This document shows positions 36,042 to 45,081 of a stretch of 64,000 bases of DNA, piece after piece. The stretch is from an uncultured Bacilli bacterium (GTDB lineage: Bacteria > Bacillota_I > Bacilli_A > RF39 > UBA660). Location: contig CAKOHW010000002.1 of the NCBI GenBank assembly GCA_934086185.1, forward strand, positions 62,001 through 126,000, written 5' to 3'. Below the pieces are notes generated by a model that was given only the letters and a program-made list of their open reading frames with translations, ran no database searches and was not told the DNA's origin. A program made the position numbers and the translations under genes. Position 1 is the stretch's first letter; the number at the start of each line of letters is the position of its first letter.

Positions 36042-36764
36042 TTATGTATTTTTTTCATATTCTTCTAATAATTTATCAAAATGTCTTCTTTTCATTCCTT
36101 CTATATGTGTTGGACGTTCTTTTAATTCCTCAATAATAGCACTAGGAATGTCATTTTGATTACTTATTTCTTCAATAACTTCATTCATTAAACTAGAAAG
36201 TTTATACTTTTCAAATTCAAATAATTCGCTGTTTTCGTCAAAATGAACGTCTATAGGTTCATATTTTTCATTTGCAACTTTTCTTGATAATTTTCCTAAA
36301 ATTACACGAGAAAATTTTGATATAAATTTTTCATTCGTTATAAGACAATTAATTATATATAATTCAAATTCTTTCCTTGCTTTGTCTTTTTCGTTATTTA
36401 AATGTTTTAATCGTTCTATAGATAAGTCATTTAACCCTAAATTAATGCCTACACCTAAATTATCAATATCTTTTGTTTTAGTTTCTCCTAATAAATAAGA
36501 ATAAGGAACGTTAAAATAATTATGTATCTTATATAAACTTACTAAGTCTGGCATTTTAGGTTTTGCATCTTTTCCTTTTCCGTCATTCCCGTTTTTATAA
36601 TGTGTAAAAGCACTTTTGCTAATCCCCATTTTATTAATAATATCTTTCTCATAAAACGGCAAACCTTTTTTTCTATGACTTTCTATTTCTTCGTCTATCA
36701 AATCACTAATAACATTAGAAACATTATTTGAAATTATTTCTTTTAATTCTTGATTATTCGCCAT
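36042..36764 (-). CDS. HTH-type repressor of the integrated element
   Basis: A 240-aa protein with an XRE-like helix-turn-helix near residues 45-95 (DIINKMGISKSAFTHYKNG, then FNVPYSYLLGE). The C-terminal half is helical and charged and may dimerise. It is transcribed with the recombinase and away from the primase; the intergenic region holds repeated operator-like sequences. This is the position of a CI/Stl-type master repressor. AGGAGG precedes the ATG. Confidence 0.75.
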   Translation of the reverse strand: MANNQELKEIISNNVSNVISDLIDEEIESHRKKGLPFYEKDIINKMGISKSAFTHYKNGNDGKGKDAKPKMPDLVSLYKIHNYFNVPYSYLLGETKTKDIDNLGVGINLGLNDLSIERLKHLNNEKDKARKEFELYIINCLITNEKFISKFSRVILGKLSRKVANEKYEPIDVHFDENSELFEFEKYKLSSLMNEVIEEISNQNDIPSAIIEELKERPTHIEGMKRRHFDKLLEEYEKNT

Positions 36765-36806
36765 ATTTTTCCTCCTATAGATATTTTACCAAAAATAAGT
36801 ATCTAT

Positions 36807-36855
36807 GTCAATATTGACTACTTTTTAATATAAAGGTATTCGGTTAACTACTTTT
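36807..36855. promoter_or_regulatory. Operator-like repeats between repressor and primase
   Basis: A perfect 12-bp palindrome GTCAATATTGAC (36807-36818) overlaps TTGACTACTTTT (36814-36825). This is repeated as TTAACTACTTTT (36844-36855), exactly 30 bp away, about three helical turns. Confidence 0.5.
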
Positions 36856-36992
36856 GCATAGTAAAATAAAAATAATAAGTCAGTCAAAATCAATTAAAGA
36901 AAAAGTATTTTAATGTGAATTTTATTATGGTATCTTGGTATCGTTCGAACACAACTGAAACGTTTCATAAGCAAAATGAAAGGAGATATAAA

Positions 36993-38036
36993 ATGCTTAA
37001 TGAAGCACTCCAATTAGCAAATAAAGGCTTTAGGCTTATACCTTGTAAAGAGAAAATACCAATAATTAAAAAATGGCAACTTAATGCCACTAATAACAGC
37101 GATACGATAAAAGAACTATGGAATAATAATGATTACAATATAGGTATTTTAACAGGAGCCGATGCAAACAACCTTATTGTTATAGATTGTGACGTAAAAG
37201 AAGACATAAACGGCATCAATAACTTTTTAGAGTTCTTAAAAAGGAATAATATTGATTTGCCTAAAACTCTAATAGCAAAAAGTGGACGAGGTGGCAAGCA
37301 TTATTATTTTAGGAGTAAATCCTCTAATATAAAAAGTGGTACTAATGTATTTGATAAAGGCATTGATATTCGATCGAATGGTGGCTTTATTATAGCACCT
37401 CCTAGTATGCACCCTAACGGAAATGCTTATAGTTGGGACAATGATTGTGATATAGCATATTTGCCCCAACCATTAGAAGATACATTATTACAAAATAAGC
37501 CTAAAGAAAAGTTTAAAGCCACTAAAGAAAAAAAGATAAATTATATAGATATTAAGCGATATAGTGAATTAGCAAACATTAAAACGGGAGAAAGAAATGA
37601 CACACTATTTCGCCTTGCATCTAAACTTATCGATAGTGGTTTATGTTATAATGCTATATTTGATGCAATTAACACTGAAAATGAGTGTAAATGTATTGAG
37701 CCACTAACAAAGGAAGAGGTAAGAAAAATCGTTAATAGCAGTTATAAATATAAATGTGAAGACGATAAAAGTTCTGGCTCCATTTCTAAAATATTTAGTG
37801 GGAAGTATAATACGACTTCTATCGCTATTTATTGGGCTATATGGCATTTATCACTTAAAACTATTAAGGGTAAAATATATATTACTCAAGATAATTTATG
37901 TAAAATGCTAGGACTAAAGTCACGGCAGACATTATCTTATAATTTAAAGCCGTTAAAAGAAGACAATTTAATCGAAGTAAAACGAGAGAGTAAAATAAAT
38001 AATGGCTTTGGAGTTAATAGTTATAAGATATTATAA
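36993..38036 (+). CDS. Bifunctional primase/polymerase (prim-pol) protein
   Basis: A 347-aa replication protein of the archaeo-eukaryotic primase type found on plasmids and phage satellites. It starts LNEALQLANKGFRLIPCKEK, followed by NIGILTGADANNLIVIDCDV with the catalytic Asp pair, GRGGKHYYFR (conserved His) and GGFIIAPPSMHPNG. The C-terminus has a small winged-helix-like part (YITQDNLCKMLGLKSRQTL). No helicase domain is fused. I chose the ATG at 36993, 7 nt after AAAGGAG; the frame is open upstream. Confidence 0.88.
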   Translation: MLNEALQLANKGFRLIPCKEKIPIIKKWQLNATNNSDTIKELWNNNDYNIGILTGADANNLIVIDCDVKEDINGINNFLEFLKRNNIDLPKTLIAKSGRGGKHYYFRSKSSNIKSGTNVFDKGIDIRSNGGFIIAPPSMHPNGNAYSWDNDCDIAYLPQPLEDTLLQNKPKEKFKATKEKKINYIDIKRYSELANIKTGERNDTLFRLASKLIDSGLCYNAIFDAINTENECKCIEPLTKEEVRKIVNSSYKYKCEDDKSSGSISKIFSGKYNTTSIAIYWAIWHLSLKTIKGKIYITQDNLCKMLGLKSRQTLSYNLKPLKEDNLIEVKRESKINNGFGVNSYKIL

Positions 38037-38142
38037 GTCTTATTATATCTATATCTTAAGACTACTAATACTTTAAAAAAAAAATATATATGGTATTTAA
38101 TGTAATAAAAAACAATACCCATAAAAAGAAAGGATTAATAAA

Positions 38143-38445
38143 ATGAAATATAAAATTGAAAAAACAAGTATAGACGAAAAAGAAACGTTTATACATATTG
38201 ATAATAAAGAGAAATCTGTTGAACTTGCAACAAATGATGCAAAAGTATATAACAGATTAGTTCCCAAAATAGGAGAACCGCATTTAACGTTTCCTCCAGT
38301 TATTGAAAAGAATAATACGAAAAATAAAATTACTTATATTAGTGGTTGTTCTTGGAAGTACAATTATTTTAAAGAGAGAGATAATGTAAAACCATTTTTT
38401 TCGATAACAAATCTGTTACCGAGAGGTGATAGTGACAATGAATAA
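38143..38445 (+). CDS. Hypothetical protein of the integrated element
   Basis: A 100-aa charged protein preceded by AAAGGATTAATAAA. It has no transmembrane segment or recognisable motif; the central part (TYISGCSWKYNYFKERD) has aromatic residues and one Cys. It follows the primase on the same strand. Confidence 0.6.
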   Translation: MKYKIEKTSIDEKETFIHIDNKEKSVELATNDAKVYNRLVPKIGEPHLTFPPVIEKNNTKNKITYISGCSWKYNYFKERDNVKPFFSITNLLPRGDSDNE

Positions 38446-38490
38446 AAAAAGACAATACAATTGATAATATTTAGTCAATTGTATTGTCAC
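38443..38490. terminator. Perfect inverted repeat, likely terminator
   Basis: GACAATACAATTGA (38451-38464) and TCAATTGTATTGTC (38475-38488) form a 14-bp stem. Seven T follow on the minus strand, serving the XRE gene at 38566; on the plus strand the tail is weak. Confidence 0.65.
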
Positions 38491-38565
38491 AATAAAAATA
38501 TCAAAAATTATAATAAAACATATAAAAGTGCAATTCACATTGCATTTTTTTACAAATATTTATAT

Positions 38566-38802
38566 TTATAATTCTTTAAAGAATTCACACATAGATATAT
38601 TAAGTTTTTTTGAAATAATATATAAAAACTCTAAACTAAATGTTTGATAACTACTATTTTCAATATTTGCGATTGTTCCCTCATTATACCCAATTAAGTC
38701 GGCAAGTTGAACTTGTGTTAAATTTTTTTCTTTGCGTATTCTTTTAATGTTTTTTCCTACTATAACATAAATGAATTTATTATCTTCTTTTTTTATTTCC
38801 AT
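38566..38802 (-). CDS. Small XRE-family regulator
   Basis: A 78-aa protein consisting of one helix-turn-helix (KNLTQVQLADLIGYNEGTI). I chose the ATG at 38802, with GGTGG upstream. It is divergent from the small membrane protein at 38908. Confidence 0.8.
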   Translation of the reverse strand: MEIKKEDNKFIYVIVGKNIKRIRKEKNLTQVQLADLIGYNEGTIANIENSSYQTFSLEFLYIISKKLNISMCEFFKEL

Positions 38803-38907
38803 ATGCACCACCTAATATAATTATCTAGGAACATTTAATATATGTACTGCATTTAATATATGTAGTTATTGCAATATTATGATAAAATAGAGTGTAGGAG
38901 GTGGAAA

Positions 38908-39126
38908 ATGACAAAAACTATATTTAAAGTACTATCTATTATGGGAATGTTTATTATTAGTATTTTAGCATTTACAATTCCTAAAGACCCTTATGTCATA
39001 ATACCCGCAATGTCAGTGGCGAGTTTTGATAAGCCATTATGGTTTGCAATAATTGTTAGTTGTGGCTTTCTTTACTTGTCTGTATTATGGTATATTTATG
39101 AAGAAGTATCAAAAAAAATAGCATAA
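38908..39126 (+). CDS. Small membrane protein
   Basis: A 72-aa protein with two hydrophobic segments and a short loop (TIPKDPYVIIPAMS). The ATG at 38908 follows GGAGGTGGAAA; an in-frame ATG at 38869 has no ribosome site. It is flanked by two XRE genes on the other strand. Unknown function. Confidence 0.6.
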   Translation: MTKTIFKVLSIMGMFIISILAFTIPKDPYVIIPAMSVASFDKPLWFAIIVSCGFLYLSVLWYIYEEVSKKIA

Positions 39127-39137
39127 CGGCAATTATA

Positions 39138-39395
39138 CTATTTTGTAGTGTCGACATCATCAAATAGTTGTCTAATATCAATATTTAATGCGTCGGCAAT
39201 TCTTCCAATAACTACTAAAGTAAAGTATTTGTTAGGGTTTGCACTTTCAATTTGCGATATATAGTGCATAGATACTTCTATTTTATCGGCTAATTCTTGT
39301 TGCGTAAGATTAGCCGTTTTTCTATATTTTTTAATATTTTTTCTAACAATATCATAATAATAGTAGTCGTTGTGGAAGTGGCTTTTATTTTCCAT
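39138..39395 (-). CDS. Small XRE-family regulator
   Basis: An 85-aa helix-turn-helix protein (NLTQQELADKIEVSMHYISQIE) related in layout to the one at 38566 and divergent from the membrane protein gene at 39498. AGGTGG precedes the ATG. Confidence 0.8.
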   Translation of the reverse strand: MENKSHFHNDYYYYDIVRKNIKKYRKTANLTQQELADKIEVSMHYISQIESANPNKYFTLVVIGRIADALNIDIRQLFDDVDTTK

Positions 39396-39497
39396 TTACA
39401 CCACCTAATACTATTTTATACAACTATCAGTTAGAATTATATGCACCAGTAGTTAGAATTTGTGTTATAATATAAATTAGAAAGGAGTGCATCAACA

Positions 39498-40085
39498 ATG
39501 AAAAAATTGCTTAATAACCCAAAATTATTGGTTATAATCTCCATAATACTACTTGTTGTATCTTTTATTAGTACTTTTAATGCTTATATTATAGTTGGAA
39601 GTTTGCTTGATTTTACCACCAGTGGTTGTTTAATATTACTTTTATATTATATTTTGATTGTTTCGAAAAGGCATATAAATTTAACTACAATGAATACAAT
39701 AGTATTTATAAACTTTGTAGTTGTATTATTAATAAGATGTGTATATGTCGCAAAATTATTTGCTAGTATTAATGGGATTATTCCAATATTAATATTATCT
39801 AACTATATACCTTTATTTGTTACATTGATTATTAGTTTAGGAATTACATTCTATTCTAAAAATAAAAGTATTATTAAGCCTAATATAATGTGTATAGTAA
39901 ATATACTAGTATACGTTATATGTTTAGTTGGTTCTATTATTAATACGTCAACTTATGGAATAACTAAATTAGATGTAGTAATTAAATATATTGTAGAAAC
40001 AATATATTATATACCAGTAATATTATATTTTAGGTTATATGGACTTAACAAACTAAAGAAATTGGAGGTAAAGGATGAAAGATGA
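39498..40085 (+). CDS. Polytopic membrane protein
   Basis: A 195-aa protein with six predicted hydrophobic helices and a charged C-terminus (NKLKKLEVKDER). No family recognised. It overlaps the next gene by 11 bp and is probably in one operon with it; AAAGGAG precedes the start. Confidence 0.65.
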   Translation: MKKLLNNPKLLVIISIILLVVSFISTFNAYIIVGSLLDFTTSGCLILLLYYILIVSKRHINLTTMNTIVFINFVVVLLIRCVYVAKLFASINGIIPILILSNYIPLFVTLIISLGITFYSKNKSIIKPNIMCIVNILVYVICLVGSIINTSTYGITKLDVVIKYIVETIYYIPVILYFRLYGLNKLKKLEVKDER

Positions 40086-40482
40086 TTTTTTTGATAATTT
40101 AGAAGATTATAAAAATAGTAAAAAGATTAAATGTATTAATTGTGGTAGAGAAGTAAAAGATTTAGAGAAAGGTTGCCCATATTGTAATAATTTAAAAGAA
40201 TATAATGCAGAAAATTATAATGTAAGGCTAGAAAATATTATGAAAGAAAAAAATACTATCTCTAGTATATTAAAAGTAATTGCTTGGATAATAATAGTGT
40301 TAGGTTTTATATTAGGCTTTATATTAGGACAAAATGAATATGATGAAATAGAATTTAGTTCTTTGATGACAATTTGGCTAACTTATGGTGGCGTGTCACT
40401 AGGAATATTTGCTTTAGCAGAGATAATACAAATATTACACGATATTAGATTTAGCATTTGGGATAGTAAGAAAAAAAGTTAA
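40075..40482 (+). CDS. Zinc-ribbon membrane protein
   Basis: A 135-aa protein. A zinc ribbon (IKCINCGREVKDLEKGCPYC) is near the N-terminus, and two transmembrane segments follow (residues about 65-85 and 95-120). It is the last gene of the integrated element, with its own terminator. Confidence 0.7.
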   Translation: MKDDFFDNLEDYKNSKKIKCINCGREVKDLEKGCPYCNNLKEYNAENYNVRLENIMKEKNTISSILKVIAWIIIVLGFILGFILGQNEYDEIEFSSLMTIWLTYGGVSLGIFALAEIIQILHDIRFSIWDSKKKS

Positions 40483-40495
40483 TATGACATTGAAG

Positions 40496-40526
40496 AGTAC
40501 TTTTAATGAAGTACTTTTTATTATTT
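40496..40526 (+). terminator. Intrinsic terminator at the right end of the element
   Basis: AGTACTT (40496-40502) and AAGTACT (40509-40515) form a 7-bp stem, followed by TTTTATTATTT on the plus strand. Confidence 0.8.
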
Positions 40527-40840
40527 ATTACTCTTTTTGTTCGAAAATTGTTTTTTTAGTAACAATATATTTACTTAATAGCAAATTATAAATTGATAAC
40601 AACTACATAATCATAGATTTATTTAATCTAAAAAAAGTGTAACTACAATGTATATTTTACAATACTATACTAATAATATTATATGTTTTATAGTATCATA
40701 AATAGTGTTAGAAAAAATACATCTACAATTGCACTTTTTTGAGATAAAATAGCATCTTCTTAAGACGGCTATATAAATTGAAGTGCTATATTAAAAATTA
40801 ATATTATATTAAAAAGGAGGTTGTAAATAACCCCCTAATC
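40527..40840. other. Non-coding stretch right of the integrated element
   Basis: About 310 bp of AT-rich sequence without a credible ORF. A possible right attachment site of the element should be here, but I see no duplication of the sequence left of the recombinase gene. Confidence 0.4.
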
Positions 40841-40867
40841 AAAGAAAAAGTACTATTTCTAGTACTT
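40840..40867 (-). terminator. Intrinsic terminator after tRNA-Trp
   Basis: AAGTACT (40848-40854) and AGTACTT (40861-40867) form a stem with a 6-nt loop; CTTTTTCTTTG follows on the minus strand, downstream of the tRNA. Confidence 0.65.
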
Positions 40868-40931
40868 AATCAAGATTATATATAACAGCAAACCCACCAA
40901 CAAAGTAGAAAAAGTTCGCCTGAATATCACT

Positions 40932-41005
40932 TGGCAGGGGTGGAGAGAATCGAACTCCCATCAAAAGTTTTGGAGACTCCTATGCTACCATTATACCACA
41001 CCCCT
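40932..41005 (-). tRNA. tRNA-Trp (anticodon CCA)
   Basis: The 74-nt minus-strand sequence folds as a tRNA: acceptor AGGGGTG/CACCCCT, anticodon loop CTCCAAA giving CCA, T-arm GGGAG/CTCTC with TTCGATT, discriminator G and an encoded CCA end. It aligns with B. subtilis tRNA-Trp. The D-stem (GTAT/GCAT) is weak, with an A-C mismatch. Confidence 0.93.
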
Positions 41006-41089
41006 GTGACTACTAAATTATAACATAAGAGTAACTTACTTTCAATAATAATTTGTTATTTTTACTCATATAATAAATCAGGTGATATT

Positions 41090-41515
41090 ATGTTAGTTAG
41101 TTATACAGCGAGGGAATTAGATTTAGTAGCACGATTAATGAGAGCTGAAGCTATAGGTGAGGGAAACTTAGGTATGCTTATGGTTGGTAATGTTATCGTA
41201 AATCGTGCTATAGCAAATTGTGATGTATTTAAAAATATACGTACACTTTATGATGTTGTATATCAAAATCCTGGTGGTTTCAGTGGAGTTAATTCATCAC
41301 TATTCTACTCATCAAGTACAACTCTAGAAAAAAACCTAGCAAAAAGAGTGATTACTGGAGAATACTACTATCCAGCGACACACTCTTTATGGTTTTACGC
41401 ACCTGGAACTGGGAACAATTGTAAAAGTAACTTTTATGGTCAACCATTAGCAGGTAGATATAAAAATCATTGTTTTTATAAACCAGAAGAAGGTGCATGT
41501 AAAGAACTATATTAA
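41090..41515 (+). CDS. SleB/CwlJ-type cell wall hydrolase
   Basis: A 141-aa hydrolase of the SleB/CwlJ family, whose members break spore cortex peptidoglycan during germination. ARLMRAEAIGEGNLGMLMVG holds the catalytic Glu, followed by NVIVNRA, YQNPGGFSG, THSLWFYAPG and NHCFYKPEE. There is no signal peptide or extra domain, which resembles CwlJ more than SleB. Together with spoIIGA-sigE it supports sporulation. GGTGATATT precedes the ATG. The 3' end overlaps the convergent gene by 9 bp. Confidence 0.88.
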   Translation: MLVSYTARELDLVARLMRAEAIGEGNLGMLMVGNVIVNRAIANCDVFKNIRTLYDVVYQNPGGFSGVNSSLFYSSSTTLEKNLAKRVITGEYYYPATHSLWFYAPGTGNNCKSNFYGQPLAGRYKNHCFYKPEEGACKELY

Positions 41516-42052
41516 AAATTCTTCATCATTAAAATTTTCTGTAATAGTCTTATAATTTTTATCATATTCAATAAACTTTTTCTTAACAACTTCTGGATTA
41601 TCAAAATCTAAACATTTATCATATAAATCTTGTAACTCTAGAAGTTCTTTTTTATTTTCTGCAATAGTATCTAACTTTTCATATTCTACATAATCATACT
41701 CTAAATACTTTTTAATAGAAGACATATCAGGAGTATAACCACTAACAAAATACTTTTTATATATACCTAATCCATAAATTTTTTCATAAGTAGTAGGATA
41801 TTCTTCATAACCATTAGATTCCATTCTTTCAATATAATACTTAGTAACTAAATCATATTCATCTAAATTAACTTCATTATTACTTAATATTTCTTTATCA
41901 GGATATTTAATCTTAATAACAACATCATCATCTTTCTTATAATAACTTATAATTAATCTACCATTTAATTCATTAGTTCTATACAACATTTTTTTATTAT
42001 GATATTCATCATCACTAACAAATACATAAAAAGCTTTGTCATCATATAACAT
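41507..42052 (-). CDS. Hypothetical cytoplasmic protein
   Basis: A 181-aa protein rich in Lys, Asp, Glu and Tyr with no transmembrane segment. It starts with strand-like sequence (YVFVSDDEYHNKKMLYRT) and ends in a helical, acidic part. I recognise no family. It lies downstream of phosphoketolase on the same strand. Confidence 0.65.
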   Translation of the reverse strand: MLYDDKAFYVFVSDDEYHNKKMLYRTNELNGRLIISYYKKDDDVVIKIKYPDKEILSNNEVNLDEYDLVTKYYIERMESNGYEEYPTTYEKIYGLGIYKKYFVSGYTPDMSSIKKYLEYDYVEYEKLDTIAENKKELLELQDLYDKCLDFDNPEVVKKKFIEYDKNYKTITENFNDEEFLI

Positions 42053-42089
42053 ATATAATCACTTCCCTATAATAATTTTAACATCAAAA

Positions 42090-42124
42090 TATAAAAAAGG
42101 AAATAGATTAATTACTCCATTTCC
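42090..42124 (-). terminator. Intrinsic terminator after phosphoketolase
   Basis: GGAAAT and ATTTCC pair around a 14-nt loop, followed by TTTTTTAT on the minus strand; it overlaps the gene end. Confidence 0.55.
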
Positions 42125-44453
42125 AATTTTCTACTTCTTCTAAATCAGTACCAAACATTTTTATATGTGCATTATGTTTAATTAACTCTTTAATACAATA
42201 ATCAGTTACATCAAACTTATTATATTTATCATCTATAAGTTTTATAACATCTAAACATATATTAAATCTATCTATTTCATTCTTTACTCTCATATCAAAC
42301 GGAGTTGTTATTGCCCCTTCTTCTTGATAACCTATTACCTTAATATTTTTATTATTTCTATCAATAACTAATTCTCTAATTAAATTAGGATATCCATGAA
42401 ACACAAATAATATAGGTTTATCCTTAGTAAATAAATAATCATACTCTATATCACTTAGACAATCACTATATTCTTTATCTAACTTTAATAAATTATTTAC
42501 ATTTACTACCCTAACCCTTAAATCAGGTATATATTTTTTTAATATTGTTTTACTCGCTAATACTTCAAGAGTTGGAGTATCACCCGCACATGCCAATACT
42601 ATATCAGGGTCTTTATCACTTGCCCAAGACCATATACTAACACCATTCTTAACATGTTTGATAGCATCTTCCATACTTAACCATTGTGGTCTTTCATGTT
42701 TACTAGCTACTATAGCATTAACTTTACCAGTTTCATTTAACAAACTATTATAGGTACAAATTAATGTATTAGCATCACTTGGTAAATAAATACCAATCAT
42801 ATCTTTCTTTTTAGTAGCTAAATGATTTAAAAAACCAGGTTCTTGATGAGTATAACCATTATGATCTTGTTGCCATATATGACTTGTTAATATTATATTT
42901 AATGATGAAATATTTTCTCTCCAATATATCTCATTGGAAGCTTTCATCCATTTAATATGTTGACTTACCATAGAATCTATTATTCTAGAAAATGCTTCAT
43001 AAGTATGAAACAATCCATGTCTACCAGTTAATATATAGCCTTCAAGTAATCCTTCACATACATTTTCAGATAAAAATGAATCAATTATTCTACCACTTTT
43101 ATTTAAATATTCATCTGTATCTATTATATTTGAATTCCACTCTCTATTAGTTACATCAAATACATAATTTAATCTATTTGATAATGCTTCATCAGGTCCA
43201 AATATTCTATAATTATCAAAATTATTTTTAATTAAATCTCTAATATATTTACCCAATTCTTTCATATCCATAGATTTAGTATCACCATGATTAATTACAT
43301 CAACGCCATAATTTAATATATTAGGTAAATTTAAATCTTTCTTTATTAATCCACCATTAGCATGAATATTATTACCCATTCTAAATTCACTATCAGGTAT
43401 AAACAATCTATATTTTTCCCTTAATTTACCTGTTTCATCAAATAATTCATCAGGTCTATAACTCTTAAGCCAATTTTTAAGTAAATCTAAATATTCTGGA
43501 TGTTTACTATCAACTACTACCGGAACTTGATGACTTCTAAATGAATTTTCTATCATCTTTCCTTCTACTTCTTTTGGCCCAGTCCATCCCTTAGGACTTC
43601 TTAATATTATTAAAGGTAATTTATGACGATAATCATTATTTAATGCTGCAACATGTCTCTCATTTATTTTAGATATTGCATAATCTAAAACTTCAGCCAT
43701 TCTTTGATGCATATAAGTAGTATCACTACCAGACACAAATAATACTTCATATCCCATACCACTAAACATACTCTCAAGTTCATCATCACTCATACGTCCA
43801 AGTATTGTAGGATTTGCAATTTTATAACCATTTAAATGTAATATAGGTAAAACTACCCCATCTGTTAAAGGATTAATAAATTTATTCAAATGCCAACTAG
43901 TTGCAAGACTTCCAGTCTCTGCCTCTCCATCTCCAACTACACAAGCTGCTATCAAATCAGGATTATCTAATACAGCACCATAAGCATGTGCTAAACTATA
44001 ACCTAATTCTCCACCTTCATTTATAGAACCAGGTGTTTCTGGTGCAACATGGCTTGATACTCCACCAGGAAATGAAAATCTTTTACACAACGCTTTTATC
44101 CCATTTTCATCTTCTGTTATTTCAGGATAATATTTAGAATATGTCCCTTCCAAATAATTATTGCTTATCATAGCCTGTCCACCATGCCCAGGGCCAGATA
44201 TATATATCATATCTAAATAATATTTTTTTATAATTCTATTTAAATGTATATATATAAAATTTTGTCCAGGTGCAGTACCCCAATGTCCTACTAATCTAGG
44301 TTTTACATCACTTATTTCTAATTTACGTCTTAATAAAGGATTATTTAATAAATATAATTGAGCACAAGATAAATAATTACTTGCCCTAAAAAAACCATCA
44401 ATACTTTCTAATTCTTCAATGCTTAACACATTACTTATACTCTTTCTATCCAT
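42108..44453 (-). CDS. xfp: Phosphoketolase
   Basis: A 781-aa thiamine-diphosphate enzyme that cleaves xylulose 5-phosphate (and often fructose 6-phosphate) to acetyl phosphate. Typical motifs are LVGHWGTAPGQNFIY, GPGHGGQAMISNNYLEGTY, GDGEAETGSLATSWHLN (ThDP binding), LNGYKIANPT and SHIWQQDHNGYTHQEPG. The length is normal. It points to heterofermentative sugar use and ATP from acetyl phosphate. GAGAGG precedes the ATG; it stands alone. Confidence 0.96.
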   Translation of the reverse strand: MDRKSISNVLSIEELESIDGFFRASNYLSCAQLYLLNNPLLRRKLEISDVKPRLVGHWGTAPGQNFIYIHLNRIIKKYYLDMIYISGPGHGGQAMISNNYLEGTYSKYYPEITEDENGIKALCKRFSFPGGVSSHVAPETPGSINEGGELGYSLAHAYGAVLDNPDLIAACVVGDGEAETGSLATSWHLNKFINPLTDGVVLPILHLNGYKIANPTILGRMSDDELESMFSGMGYEVLFVSGSDTTYMHQRMAEVLDYAISKINERHVAALNNDYRHKLPLIILRSPKGWTGPKEVEGKMIENSFRSHQVPVVVDSKHPEYLDLLKNWLKSYRPDELFDETGKLREKYRLFIPDSEFRMGNNIHANGGLIKKDLNLPNILNYGVDVINHGDTKSMDMKELGKYIRDLIKNNFDNYRIFGPDEALSNRLNYVFDVTNREWNSNIIDTDEYLNKSGRIIDSFLSENVCEGLLEGYILTGRHGLFHTYEAFSRIIDSMVSQHIKWMKASNEIYWRENISSLNIILTSHIWQQDHNGYTHQEPGFLNHLATKKKDMIGIYLPSDANTLICTYNSLLNETGKVNAIVASKHERPQWLSMEDAIKHVKNGVSIWSWASDKDPDIVLACAGDTPTLEVLASKTILKKYIPDLRVRVVNVNNLLKLDKEYSDCLSDIEYDYLFTKDKPILFVFHGYPNLIRELVIDRNNKNIKVIGYQEEGAITTPFDMRVKNEIDRFNICLDVIKLIDDKYNKFDVTDYCIKELIKHNAHIKMFGTDLEEVENWKWSN

Positions 44454-44516
44454 AAATATCCCTCTCTATTCTAAAAATATTATAACATTATTTATATCAA
44501 AAAAAAAGAAAGAATT

Positions 44517-45056
44517 TTAATTACTATTTCTTCTCTTAAGTTCTTTTTTTATAATTTTTACTTCTCTTAAACTAAATCCATCTAAAGTATTAATATTTAT
44601 AGGTTCTCTATAAAAACTATCAAACTCTATAACCTTAGTAATATCTTGATTTTTATCCTTTTTTAAATCATTCATCATACTTAAATACAATCTATATTTT
44701 TTCAATTCTTTAAGTTTTTTATTATTATCTAAATATTTACAAAAACTATAACAATTAATAAGTAATGAAACTAAAATTATACTCAAAATACCCCTTTTAA
44801 TACTCATCAAACTCAAAGGTAAAGATACTAAAAATAATACTAAATTTCTATTTCTTTCCATTTCTAAATCTTTATATAAATCTTTATCTCTTTTCTTAGC
44901 AAATATTTCTAATTCATTATCTATTTCTTTAATGATTCCATCAGTTTTATCAACCAATTCACTACTGCCATCTAAATATATAATTTCTACATAATTACCA
45001 TTAATTTTATATCCACTAATTATTTTTTTGTTTTCTTCTCCATCATAAAATGTCAT
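44517..45056 (-). CDS. Hypothetical membrane protein
   Basis: A 179-aa protein. The N-terminal 70 residues are soluble and start with strands (NKKIISGYKINGNYVEIIYLDGS); a hydrophobic hairpin (about residues 72-107) follows, then a helical charged tail. No family recognised. It follows tsaD on the same strand. Confidence 0.6.
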   Translation of the reverse strand: MTFYDGEENKKIISGYKINGNYVEIIYLDGSSELVDKTDGIIKEIDNELEIFAKKRDKDLYKDLEMERNRNLVLFLVSLPLSLMSIKRGILSIILVSLLINCYSFCKYLDNNKKLKELKKYRLYLSMMNDLKKDKNQDITKVIEFDSFYREPININTLDGFSLREVKIIKKELKRRNSN

Positions 45057-45081
45057 TTAAATTACCCCCCCATTTAATTAT

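Larger units (their letters stand above)
33943..40515. mobile_element. Integrated element with a serine recombinase (satellite- or plasmid-like)
   Basis: The stretch holds a large serine recombinase, a divergently oriented repressor and primase/polymerase, two more XRE regulators and small membrane proteins, with no capsid, terminase, conjugation or housekeeping gene. Unlike the rest of the window, many of its genes are on the plus strand. The integrase-repressor | primase order resembles phage-inducible islands. I could not find matching attachment-site repeats at the ends, so the limits are those of the gene block. Confidence 0.6.

Noticed and set aside
40932..41005. tRNA-Trp as the attachment site of the integrated element
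   Set aside because: No duplicated tRNA end is found near the recombinase, and serine integrases seldom use tRNA genes.
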